From Mucilaginibacter lappiensis (GTDB lineage: Bacteria; Bacteroidota; Bacteroidia; Sphingobacteriales; Sphingobacteriaceae): 64,000 bases of DNA. The notes below the pieces were generated by a model, which was not told the DNA's origin, ran no database searches, and saw only the letters and a program-made list of their open reading frames with translations. The stretch is taken from the NCBI RefSeq assembly GCF_900155965.1, contig NZ_FTMG01000003.1, positions 310,001 to 374,000 of the forward strand, written 5' to 3'. This document shows, one piece after another, positions 1 through 7,106 of this stretch. The position numbers were made by a program, and so were the translations under genes. Every line of letters begins with the position of its first letter. Within the stretch, counting starts at the first letter, position 1.

Positions 1-1
1 G

Positions 2-89
2 AATGTTGGTGACAACACCAACATTGGCGAGAGGGGATTTTACACTTTTATTTTTTTATACCCTCTTTCCGGCGAAGCCGAAGAGAGGG
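2..89. repeat. Two adjacent intergenic hairpins downstream of the amidase gene
   Basis: A perfect 10-bp stem (AATGTTGGTG at 2-11, its complement at 16-25) with a 4-nt loop is followed by a second, imperfect hairpin at 61-89 built on CCCTCT/AGAGGG and CGGC/GCCG. The second resembles intergenic repeats that recur in Sphingobacteriaceae genomes. The pair lies about 90 bp past the stop of the minus-strand amidase gene, so it may help end transcription. The rest of 1-181 shows no gene. Confidence 0.5.
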
Positions 90-181
90 TGGTCCAGCGA
101 AGCGTAGATCGGGTGAGTTGACTATACTTCATGCTATGGCCACTCAAATTTGATCAATGTCTGATCATAAACTCTCACCCC

Positions 182-1012
182 CTAAAAAGCCCCTATCGCT
201 TTCTTATAGTTGTTAATAGCCCTGATGATGGACTGAACGATCTCATTTTGCCCCTCGGGTGAATTCAGATAATCCTCTTCCTCGGGATTATTGATAAAAC
301 CTGTTTCGATGAGCACGGCTGGCATAGCGCTGTGGGCCAATACCAATACGCCTTGCTCCTTTACACCGTTACTTTCGCGGCCATTGGTATCTACAAACTC
401 GGTATTCAGCAAATCGCCAAAAAGGATGCTTTGCTTGCGGTATTTTTGAATATAAGCATTGAGGATGATGAGGTTGGACGGATCGCTTTCGTCATAGCTC
501 TCATAATTTTGCTTGTAATCTTTTTCAATAAATATGGAGGAGTTTTCACGCACCGCTTCTTCCTGCTCTTTTAAGCGGTGGAAACCATAAACCAGTAATA
601 ATACGCCCTTTCTTTTGTGTGCTATGGCTGCGTTGCCTTCAGGCGATGAATTACAGTGTATAGAGATGAACAGGTTACCATGATTCTGATTGGCAATGGC
701 TGATCGTTGATTGAGCGGAATAAAAGTATCATCAGTACGCGTCATGATGGTTTTAACGCTGGTGATCTGCGAATCAATAGCTGCCTTTAATCTTTTGGCG
801 ATGGCCAGTGTTACTGTTTTTTCATTAGAGTATGATCCGCGGGCACCTGGATCTTTACCACCGTGACCGGCATCAATAATAATGGTTTTAAATTTAAAAG
901 TAGAAGTAGATGGAATAGTGTCCCTGCCAGGGGTAAACGAACAAAGGCTAAGAAGTAAAAATAATAGCCCGCAGTTGATACTGATGTAGAAAAGCTTTTT
1001 ATTAAGGATCAT
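182..1012 (-). CDS. N-acetylmuramoyl-L-alanine amidase (Amidase_3)
   Basis: Zinc-dependent cell-wall amidase that cleaves the bond between N-acetylmuramic acid and the peptide stem in the periplasm. The protein has 276 residues. A hydrophobic N-terminal segment (about 7-25) acts as signal or anchor. The Amidase_3 ligands are visible: His50 in DAGHGGKDPG, Glu64 in SNEKTV, His119 in SIHCN, and the catalytic Glu236 in VLIETGF. Its start codon overlaps the stop of the upstream Fur-family gene by 4 bp, so the two are almost certainly co-transcribed and translationally coupled. Because the enzyme uses zinc, pairing it with a possible zinc regulator is suggestive. No SPOR or LysM domain is present. 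Family assignment is firm; the physiological role (division or recycling) is not visible. Confidence 0.93.
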   Translation of the reverse strand: MILNKKLFYISINCGLLFLLLSLCSFTPGRDTIPSTSTFKFKTIIIDAGHGGKDPGARGSYSNEKTVTLAIAKRLKAAIDSQITSVKTIMTRTDDTFIPLNQRSAIANQNHGNLFISIHCNSSPEGNAAIAHKRKGVLLLVYGFHRLKEQEEAVRENSSIFIEKDYKQNYESYDESDPSNLIILNAYIQKYRKQSILFGDLLNTEFVDTNGRESNGVKEQGVLVLAHSAMPAVLIETGFINNPEEEDYLNSPEGQNEIVQSIIRAINNYKKAIGAF

Positions 1013-1455
1013 TTTTTAACCGCTTTTTTACTGCATTTTGGGCATAAGCCGGTAGCATATAGGGTAAAACCTGTGGGTTCAAATCCAGGGGGGAGAGTTA
1101 TTGTTGGCAGATGCAGTTCGTCCAGACAATAAACGTTTTTACAATTGGTACAATTAAAATGCAGGTGGTCATCGTGGTGATGACCTTCGTCGCAATTGGA
1201 AGTACACAGTGCATAATTAGCCGTACCATTTAAATCAAATACCTTATGGATAATCCCCTTTTCTTCAAAGGCGTTCAGGATGCGATAGAGCGTAACACGG
1301 TCAATGTCGCTCATCACACTTTCCAGATCCGGCTGGGAAGTAGCTGCACTTCTCGACGACATCATGGATAAAACCCTGAGCCTCGGCGCGGTCTTTTTTA
1401 AATGATGCTTGTTGAGCAAATCTTCAAAATGAAAATTATTGCGGGTTTGTGCCAT
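1009..1455 (-). CDS. Fur-family metal-responsive repressor, Zur-like
   Basis: DNA-binding repressor of the Fur/Zur/PerR family, 148 residues. A winged-helix domain occupies about 10-85, with the recognition-helix signature VTLYRIL at 54-60. A dimerisation and metal domain follows, with the histidine-rich segment GHHHDDHLH (91-99) and two CxxC pairs (Cys102/105 and Cys138/141) forming the structural zinc site. Which metal it senses cannot be read directly. The neighbours (a COG0523 GTPase with a Zur-box-like palindrome, a MerC-like protein and a zinc amidase) favour zinc. It overlaps the amidase gene by 4 bp and lies 127 bp or more downstream of the MerC-like gene on the same strand. It could also be a Fur or PerR; I keep the symbol empty for that reason. 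Confidence 0.88.
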   Translation of the reverse strand: MAQTRNNFHFEDLLNKHHLKKTAPRLRVLSMMSSRSAATSQPDLESVMSDIDRVTLYRILNAFEEKGIIHKVFDLNGTANYALCTSNCDEGHHHDDHLHFNCTNCKNVYCLDELHLPTITLPPGFEPTGFTLYATGLCPKCSKKAVKK

Positions 1456-1582
1456 TTACTTAGGGATAATATAAAGAGTACAAATTTAACAAGAATAACT
1501 AATGGTTTAAAATAAGGTTTGGTTAAATGCTAAAAGTTCACGGCTATAACCTATATCACTCACATACAGGAATTTAACCTTT

Positions 1583-1975
1583 TTATTTTATTAAATATTT
1601 GCAGGTACCGGTATATTTATAATTTATAAAATGTGCAGCTGTAATCAGCAATCCACCGGTTGGTACTATAATTACTTCGGGCCAGCCATGTACAAACACA
1701 TGTCCCAACAAAATAATGGCAAAACCTGCTATCAGTAAGCATAAGGGTAATAATCGTTTGTGTATGCGCAGGTAAGACAAGCCTATAGAGTACGTTCCGA
1801 TAGTTAACGCCAGCAGGATCATCCCCCATTCTATCCAAACATTAGCCAAAAACCCCAAACCTAACAGCGGCAAGCTGGTAAACAGCACCGGTACTATAGC
1901 GCAATGTATGGCACACAAAGTTGATGCTGTTATTCCGATATGATCAAGCCGGGACGCATTTTTGGGAATATTCAT
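1583..1975 (-). CDS. MerC-domain small membrane protein
   Basis: Small integral membrane protein of the MerC family. In mercury operons these proteins carry Hg(II) through the inner membrane; in Bacteroidota they are usually orphan genes of unknown substrate. About 130 residues with four hydrophobic segments. Two cysteines sit in the first segment (STLCAIHCAIVP), the position of the MerC metal-binding pair. I start it at the ATG ahead of NIPKNASRLDHIG rather than 30 bp upstream, because the longer N-terminus is not family-like. No merA, merP or merR is nearby, so mercury resistance is unlikely. The Fur/Zur gene downstream and the COG0523 gene nearby make zinc or another divalent metal a better guess. 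Confidence 0.78.
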   Translation of the reverse strand: MNIPKNASRLDHIGITASTLCAIHCAIVPVLFTSLPLLGLGFLANVWIEWGMILLALTIGTYSIGLSYLRIHKRLLPLCLLIAGFAIILLGHVFVHGWPEVIIVPTGGLLITAAHFINYKYTGTCKYLIK

Positions 1976-2068
1976 GCGCAAATATAAAACAAAACGCAAC
2001 ATCATTGCATCAGTTTAATTTCATATTTTTACAGGATTTATTTTAACTATTTAGTAACAAGTACTTAA

Positions 2069-2093
2069 TATTGACGTCAATAAGTTATTTTTG
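2069..2093. promoter_or_regulatory. Palindromic operator candidate with promoter box ahead of the PAP2 gene
   Basis: A perfect 14-bp palindrome, TATTGACGTCAATA (2069-2082), is followed after 3 bp by TATTTTTG (2086-2093), which matches the Bacteroidota -7 consensus TAnnTTTG. It lies between the MerC-like gene and the PAP2 gene, which diverge. A repressor dimer sitting here would cover the promoter. The regulator is unknown, and the sequence does not resemble the Zur-like site at 2793-2819. Confidence 0.5.
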
Positions 2094-2116
2094 AACACAT
2101 TATCCATATATAAACT

Positions 2117-2749
2117 GTGCCCAATACCGCTCTATATAGATTAAAACAAAACTGGTTAACCGCTTATGACACCAGCTTAAAGCAAGTGAAGCTACTCATT
2201 GGCAGTATCCTCATAACGGCTATTATTAATATTATGCCTGGTTTTTTCAGAGGAATTGAAGACCGTAATGGCATAGTACTTAATGACTGGGTGCTTACCC
2301 ATTTACCTGCTTATGATGTTTCGATACCTATTTTTGCCCTTATATGGGGCATGGGTATCCTGATGGCTGTAAGAGCTTTTTATAAACCAGCCATCTGCAC
2401 TACCTACATCTGGACGATGATTTTTGTTTGTATTGCCCGTTTCATATCACTCACGTTGGTAAAACTTGATCCTCCTGCGGGCCTCGTTCCCCTGGTTGAT
2501 CCGCTTACCAGCTATTTTTATGGGCATGCCGCTATCACCAAGGACCTCTTCTTTTCGGGGCACACCTCCACCATGGTACTCATTTTCCTTCACCTTGAAA
2601 AAAAACGGGATAAAATCATCGCGCTTATTGCAGCTTTAATTGTAATGGCACTACTACTTGTACAACACATCCATTACACTATGGATGTATTGGCCGCTCC
2701 GGTAATAGTTTACTGTTGCTACCGCTTTGCCCGGGCTTTTGACCTGTAA
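2117..2749 (+). CDS. PAP2/sphingomyelin-synthase-like membrane phosphatase
   Basis: Polytopic membrane protein of 210 residues related to the PAP2_C group, which includes sphingomyelin synthases and lipid phosphate phosphatases. About five or six membrane segments are present. The catalytic pattern is visible: DLFFSGHTST near residue 150 supplies the first histidine, and HIHYTMDV near 185 supplies the second His and the Asp. These enzymes remove or transfer lipid phosphate or phosphocholine head groups at the membrane. Because this bacterial family makes sphingolipids, a role in head-group chemistry is an inference worth testing. Translation appears to start at GTG, since no suitable ATG precedes the first membrane segment. 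It stands alone, divergent from the MerC-like gene and 105 bp ahead of the COG0523 gene. Confidence 0.75.
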   Translation: MPNTALYRLKQNWLTAYDTSLKQVKLLIGSILITAIINIMPGFFRGIEDRNGIVLNDWVLTHLPAYDVSIPIFALIWGMGILMAVRAFYKPAICTTYIWTMIFVCIARFISLTLVKLDPPAGLVPLVDPLTSYFYGHAAITKDLFFSGHTSTMVLIFLHLEKKRDKIIALIAALIVMALLLVQHIHYTMDVLAAPVIVYCCYRFARAFDL

Positions 2750-2792
2750 TTATTAGAAATTCTATTCTTTACAGATAATTTATGTTTCTTTT

Positions 2793-2838
2793 TTTAAATG
2801 CAACATAATTGCATTTAAATTTAAATCACTTATATTTG
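2793..2838 (+). promoter_or_regulatory. Zur-box-like operator and promoter of the COG0523 GTPase gene
   Basis: A perfect inverted repeat has 11-bp arms TTTAAATGCAA (2793-2803) and TTGCATTTAAA (2809-2819) around a 5-nt centre. Its core, AAATGCAA-N5-TTGCATTT, resembles Fur/Zur-family boxes. TATATTTG at 2831-2838 fits the Bacteroidota -7 box TAnnTTTG, and the TTGC within the right arm sits 18 nt upstream, where the -33 element is expected. The operator would therefore occlude the promoter. COG0523 genes are classic Zur targets, and a Fur/Zur-like gene lies 1.3 kb away. Confidence 0.7.
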
Positions 2839-2854
2839 CCTCAAATAATAAGCG

Positions 2855-4048
2855 ATGGAAAAGAAATTACCGGTAACCGTTCTCAGCGGTTTTTTAGGCA
2901 GCGGCAAAACAACCCTACTCAATCATATACTGCATAACAAGCAAAACCTGAAAGTAGCTGTTATAGTTAATGATATGAGCGAGGTAAATATTGATGCTCA
3001 ACTGGTGGCCAATCAAAAAACACTATCTCGCACCGAAGAAAAGCTGGTAGAAATGAGCAATGGTTGTATTTGCTGTACCCTGCGCGAGGATTTGATGATT
3101 GAGGTAGAAAAATTGGCCAAAGAAGGCAGGTTTGATTACTTGCTAATTGAAAGTACAGGTATCTCCGAACCCATACCCATTGCCCAAACGTTTAATTTTG
3201 CTGATGAAGAAGCAGGCATCGATCTGAGTCGTTTTTCGGTGCTGGATACCATGGTTACTGTAGTGGATTGCTTTAATTTTTATAAAGATTTTGGCAGCTC
3301 TGAACTATTACTAAACCGCGATTTGGTAGATGATCCCAACGATCGCCGTACCATCGTTAACCTGCTTACCGATCAAATTGAATTTGCCGATGTGATCCTG
3401 CTCAACAAAACCGATTTGGTATCATCCAAAGAGGTAAAAGTATTGGAAGCCGTGATCACCAAACTAAACCCCGGCGCTAAAATATTGTATACCCAATTTG
3501 GAAAAATCGATCCTGTGGAGATCCTGAACACCGGACTATTTGATTTTGATAAAGCATCACAATCGGCCGGATGGATCAAAGAACTGAACGGTGAGCACAC
3601 GCCCGAAACCGAGGAATATGGTATAAGCTCAACCGTATTCCGATCAAAAAAGCCGTTTCACCCCGAAAGATTTTATCATTACCTGCACCATGATTTCCCG
3701 CAAAACATTATCCGCTCCAAAGGTTTGTTCTGGATTGCTTCAGCTCCTGATGATGCCTTGAATTTTTCGCAGGCAGGAGGCTCGTCGCGCCTGGAGAATG
3801 CCGGTGTTTGGTGGGCCAGCATGCCTTATCAAAAACGTATTAAGTTTCACGACTTTGTAGAGAACCGGGAGCTGATTGAAAAAAACTGGTCGAAAGAATT
3901 CGGCGATCGCCATAACGAACTGGTTTTTATAGGCGAGCACTTAAATAAAGAAGAATTAACACAAGAGCTAAACAATTGCCTGATCACCGATGCCGAATTT
4001 CTGGACCTTTTAGCTGGAAAAGCCTTCGCCGATCCTTTTAACCAATAA
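2855..4048 (+). CDS. COG0523 zinc-metallochaperone GTPase (CobW/ZigA/YciC type)
   Basis: G3E-family GTPase that delivers a metal, usually zinc under starvation, to client proteins in the cytoplasm. The 397-residue length is typical. Walker [10 protein letters not shown] lies at 12-20, the metal motif CICC at 71-74, and the NKTD guanine-specificity motif at 184-187. A CobW C-terminal domain covers about 255-390. The promoter carries a near-perfect Zur-like palindrome, which argues for derepression at low zinc. Cobalamin or nitrile-hydratase roles are unlikely because no such genes are nearby. The downstream FGGY kinase gene is convergent, with only 10 bp between stops and no visible terminator. 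Confidence 0.92.
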   Translation: MEKKLPVTVLSGFLGSGKTTLLNHILHNKQNLKVAVIVNDMSEVNIDAQLVANQKTLSRTEEKLVEMSNGCICCTLREDLMIEVEKLAKEGRFDYLLIESTGISEPIPIAQTFNFADEEAGIDLSRFSVLDTMVTVVDCFNFYKDFGSSELLLNRDLVDDPNDRRTIVNLLTDQIEFADVILLNKTDLVSSKEVKVLEAVITKLNPGAKILYTQFGKIDPVEILNTGLFDFDKASQSAGWIKELNGEHTPETEEYGISSTVFRSKKPFHPERFYHYLHHDFPQNIIRSKGLFWIASAPDDALNFSQAGGSSRLENAGVWWASMPYQKRIKFHDFVENRELIEKNWSKEFGDRHNELVFIGEHLNKEELTQELNNCLITDAEFLDLLAGKAFADPFNQ

Positions 4049-4058
4049 ATCCCCCTTT

Positions 4059-5555
4059 TTAAATATCCAATTCATGCAGTCGGTGCATTGAATCCATGAG
4101 ATCACGGTACAGCTTTTTAAACGTCGGAAATAATTTGCTGTACCGCTCATGGTTTTGAGCACTGGGTTCAATAACTGTCTGATTATCTATATGTGTTAGC
4201 TGTTCATAGCTTTCAGGGTGCAGTACCTGCACGGCGAGGTAAATGGCACCTACCGCCGATGCATCTTCCGGTTGCAATACCACCAGTCTTTTACCGGTAA
4301 TATCGGCCAGAATCTGTGTCCAGGTAGCTGAACTTACAAAGCCGCCGCTAATGTTTACCTGGGTAATATTCACCGAGGCATCCTCTACTGTTTTCAATAC
4401 ATCGTACAAGGCAAAACAAACCCCTTCCAGCGTCGCCCTTAAAAAATGGGCACGAGTGTGGGCGGGTTTTATATTTAAAAACGCGCCGCTGGTCTGGGTA
4501 TCCCAAAGTGGTGCACGTTCACCATATAAATAAGGTAAAAATATCAATCCATTGCTTGCGGCAGGGATGGTATCAATTGTCGCAAATAATTCGTCGTAAT
4601 CTGCCGGGGCTAGTTTTTCCTTTTGCAGAAAGTTTTGCAGCAGCCAGTTTATGGTTATGCCTCCGTTGTTTACCGCGCCGCCACATACAAAAGTATCCTG
4701 GTTAAGTAAATAGTTAAAGGTCATGCCCGCGAAATTGTATACCGGTTTGGGACTGGTAATGCGTACCGCACCACTGGTGCCAATGGTAAGCGCCGCGATG
4801 CCCGGTCCGGTGGTCTGACTACCCAAATTGGCGCAACATCCGTCGCTCGCGCCAATAACAAAGCTGGTTTGTGGCGAGATATTCAGCAAAGCAGCTGTAT
4901 CCCTGTTCAGATCGTCACGATAGTAGGTGGTATTTCTGGGAATTGACAATTTATTAGCTGAGATACCAGCCAAAGCGCAGGCTTCGGTACTCCAATCCAG
5001 TTTTAATATATCAAACAGGCCTGTAGCCGAAGCAATGGAATAATCAATTTCAAAACTTCCAAAAAGCTTGAACCAAATAAACTCCTTGATCGATATAAAT
5101 TTATCCGTTGGTATAAATACCTCCGGTTTATGGGTACGCAGCCAAATGAGCTTACACAAGGGCGACATAGCATGAATCGGTGTACCTGTGATACGATATA
5201 TTTCAGATCCTTGAGCCGAAACCCTCAGTTCCTGTGCAATATGCTCACTTCTCGAGTCGGCCCAGGTGATCATGGGCGATAGAGGCGCTCCTCTTTCATC
5301 TACAGGGATAATACTGTGCATGGCGCTGCTAAAACTTACCGCGGCAGGTGCATAACCTATCTGATCTGTAATTTCCTGCATGCATTTTACAAAAGCCTGC
5401 CATATCAATAGCGGATCCTGCTCACTGTAACCGGGCTCGGGACTATTAATGGGATAATGATTTTGTACCAAACCCAAAGCTTTCCCGGTTAAAGCTACGG
5501 CCACCGCTTTGGTGCTGCCTGTACCAATATCTATACCTAAAATGTATGGTTGCAT
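4059..5555 (-). CDS. FGGY-family carbohydrate kinase, gluconokinase-like
   Basis: ATP-dependent sugar kinase of the FGGY family, about 498 residues from the chosen start. The N-terminal phosphate-binding loop reads GIDIGTGSTKAVAV. The C-terminal half carries the nucleotide-binding segments GERAPLW and NISGGFVSS, which resemble the gluconate kinase branch more than xylulokinase or glycerol kinase. I place the start at the ATG ahead of QPYILGID; the 26 residues upstream in frame do not belong to the fold. Substrate is inferred, most likely D-gluconate. The gene diverges from the rhamnose operon, and no gluconate permease or 6-phosphogluconate dehydrogenase is in view. Xylulose or another ketose cannot be excluded. 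Confidence 0.82.
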   Translation of the reverse strand: MQPYILGIDIGTGSTKAVAVALTGKALGLVQNHYPINSPEPGYSEQDPLLIWQAFVKCMQEITDQIGYAPAAVSFSSAMHSIIPVDERGAPLSPMITWADSRSEHIAQELRVSAQGSEIYRITGTPIHAMSPLCKLIWLRTHKPEVFIPTDKFISIKEFIWFKLFGSFEIDYSIASATGLFDILKLDWSTEACALAGISANKLSIPRNTTYYRDDLNRDTAALLNISPQTSFVIGASDGCCANLGSQTTGPGIAALTIGTSGAVRITSPKPVYNFAGMTFNYLLNQDTFVCGGAVNNGGITINWLLQNFLQKEKLAPADYDELFATIDTIPAASNGLIFLPYLYGERAPLWDTQTSGAFLNIKPAHTRAHFLRATLEGVCFALYDVLKTVEDASVNITQVNISGGFVSSATWTQILADITGKRLVVLQPEDASAVGAIYLAVQVLHPESYEQLTHIDNQTVIEPSAQNHERYSKLFPTFKKLYRDLMDSMHRLHELDI

Positions 5556-5642
5556 ATCAAGTCCTAAATTAGGATAAAAAGATAAAGGACGAAAAGATAA
5601 ATGGTTTGTAACCAACAAATTTGGGGACGCCAAAAAGTCTAT

Positions 5643-5748
5643 AAAGTGGGTTTACACATTTCACCATTAAAATCAACACAAATATCTGAATATCAATTAA
5701 ATAAATAAATATTAACCATAAAAAGTGTAAACCATGTAAACCCACTTT
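5643..5748. repeat. MITE-like element, copy 1, with 14-bp terminal inverted repeats
   Basis: A 106-bp segment is bounded by perfect 14-bp inverted ends AAAGTGGGTTTACA (5643-5656) and TGTAAACCCACTTT (5735-5748), with an AT-rich centre. The reverse complement of 5713-5751 matches 47310-47348 at 38 of 39 positions. It contains no ORF. It lies in the divergent region between the kinase gene and rhaT. Confidence 0.75.
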
Positions 5749-5892
5749 TTATACCTGCTCCCGGCCGGGAGCCCCTCGGTGCTGGCAAGAGGTTATTTTA
5801 TCGATCAAGCTCCCCTCTTGAGGAGAATCGCACCATCTCTCGTTCTTTTTCATCGCACTTGCGCTCCTTTGGAGATGGCCGGGTTGAGGCTC

Positions 5893-5943
5893 CCATGACA
5901 GTCCATGACAGTTTCAGCTTATTTATTCCATAAATTAGCTTTA
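5893..5943 (+). promoter_or_regulatory. rhaT promoter: Tandem 10-bp repeat and probable promoter ahead of rhaT
   Basis: CCATGACAGT occurs twice back to back (5893-5902 and 5903-5912), a spacing of one helical turn. That geometry suits an AraC-type activator. TAGCTTTA (5936-5943) is a one-mismatch version of the TAnnTTTG -7 box and lies 21 bp before the start codon. The rhamnose operon has no regulator gene next to it, so the factor is unknown. The remaining sequence from 5757 to 5890 holds imperfect GC-rich inverted repeats and no gene. Confidence 0.45.
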
Positions 5944-5964
5944 CCAATATAAACCTGTTCGTAT

Positions 5965-7044
5965 ATGCAAATCATCTTTGGAGTTTTCTTCCATTTTATC
6001 GGCGGCTTTGCCTCGGGGAGCTTTTATATCCCTTATAAAAAAATTAAGGGTTGGGCCTGGGAAAGCTACTGGATAGTGGGTGGAATTTTTTCGTGGTTTA
6101 TTGTGCCTCCGCTGGCAGCCTGGTTAACCATTCCGGGTTTTGCAGATATCATTGGCCATACCGAAGGTTCTGTCATCGGATGGACATACCTCATGGGCCT
6201 GCTCTGGGGTGTCGGTGGCCTCACCTATGGCTTAGGGGTACGATATCTAGGAGTGTCTCTTGGTAGCACCATTATATTGGGTCTTTGCTCCGTTTTTGGC
6301 GCGTTGATACCGTCAGTTTATTACGATTTTTTCCCAAAAGCTGGCAAGGATACTTTTAGCATGATGCTACATTCGTCCTGGGGGCAAATGGTACTGCTGG
6401 GCGTTCTGCTATGCGTGGTGGGCATTGTAATATGTGGTAAAGCCGGTATGATGAAGGAGAAAGAACTATCTGCTAATGGAAGTATAGCACAAGAAAATAA
6501 AGATTACCGCTTTGGCCTAGGCATACTGGTGGCTATTGTATCCGGCGTATTGAGTGCCTGTTTTAATTTTGGTATAGAGGCTGGTAAAAGTATGGCCGAT
6601 ACCGCCAATCAACTTTGGCAGGCTTCGCATCCGGCACAGGGTAATTTTCTGTTCCAGAATAACGTTACCTACATTATTATACTGTGGGGCGGCTTAACTA
6701 CCAACTTTATATGGTGTATGGTATTAAATGCCCGTAACAAAACCTTCGGCAATTACACCGATAAAAAAACGCCCTTGCTTAAAAACTACCTGTTTGCGGC
6801 ATTGGCTGGTACTACCTGGTTCTTACAGTTCTTTTTTTATGGCATGGGCGAAAGTAAAATGGGCAACGGTGCCAGCTCCTGGATACTGCATATGGCCTTC
6901 ATTATCCTGATAGCCAACATGTGGGGGCTTATATTAAAAGAATGGAAAGGCGTAAGCAAAAGAGCTTTTGCCACCGTAATAGCCGGCATAGCGGTCATTA
7001 TACTATCGGTATTGGTAGTTGGCTATGGCAACTCAATCAAGTAA
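5965..7044 (+). CDS. rhaT: L-rhamnose/proton symporter RhaT
   Basis: Inner-membrane permease that brings in L-rhamnose with a proton. 359 residues with about ten membrane segments, the usual size for RhaT. The conserved N-terminal block (FHFIGGFASGSFYIPYKK, then WESYWIVGGIFSWF) is characteristic. It is the first gene of a plus-strand operon with the aldolase-dehydrogenase, isomerase and kinase, which together make a complete path from L-rhamnose to dihydroxyacetone phosphate and lactate. The spacing to the next gene is 62 bp. A tandem 10-bp repeat in the promoter region is the only visible regulatory candidate. Confidence 0.94.
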   Translation: MQIIFGVFFHFIGGFASGSFYIPYKKIKGWAWESYWIVGGIFSWFIVPPLAAWLTIPGFADIIGHTEGSVIGWTYLMGLLWGVGGLTYGLGVRYLGVSLGSTIILGLCSVFGALIPSVYYDFFPKAGKDTFSMMLHSSWGQMVLLGVLLCVVGIVICGKAGMMKEKELSANGSIAQENKDYRFGLGILVAIVSGVLSACFNFGIEAGKSMADTANQLWQASHPAQGNFLFQNNVTYIIILWGGLTTNFIWCMVLNARNKTFGNYTDKKTPLLKNYLFAALAGTTWFLQFFFYGMGESKMGNGASSWILHMAFIILIANMWGLILKEWKGVSKRAFATVIAGIAVIILSVLVVGYGNSIK

Positions 7045-7106
7045 TCAAAACATTCAGTAATCCAAATTATTAATTCATTAACTCAATAATTCAACAATTA
7101 AAATAT

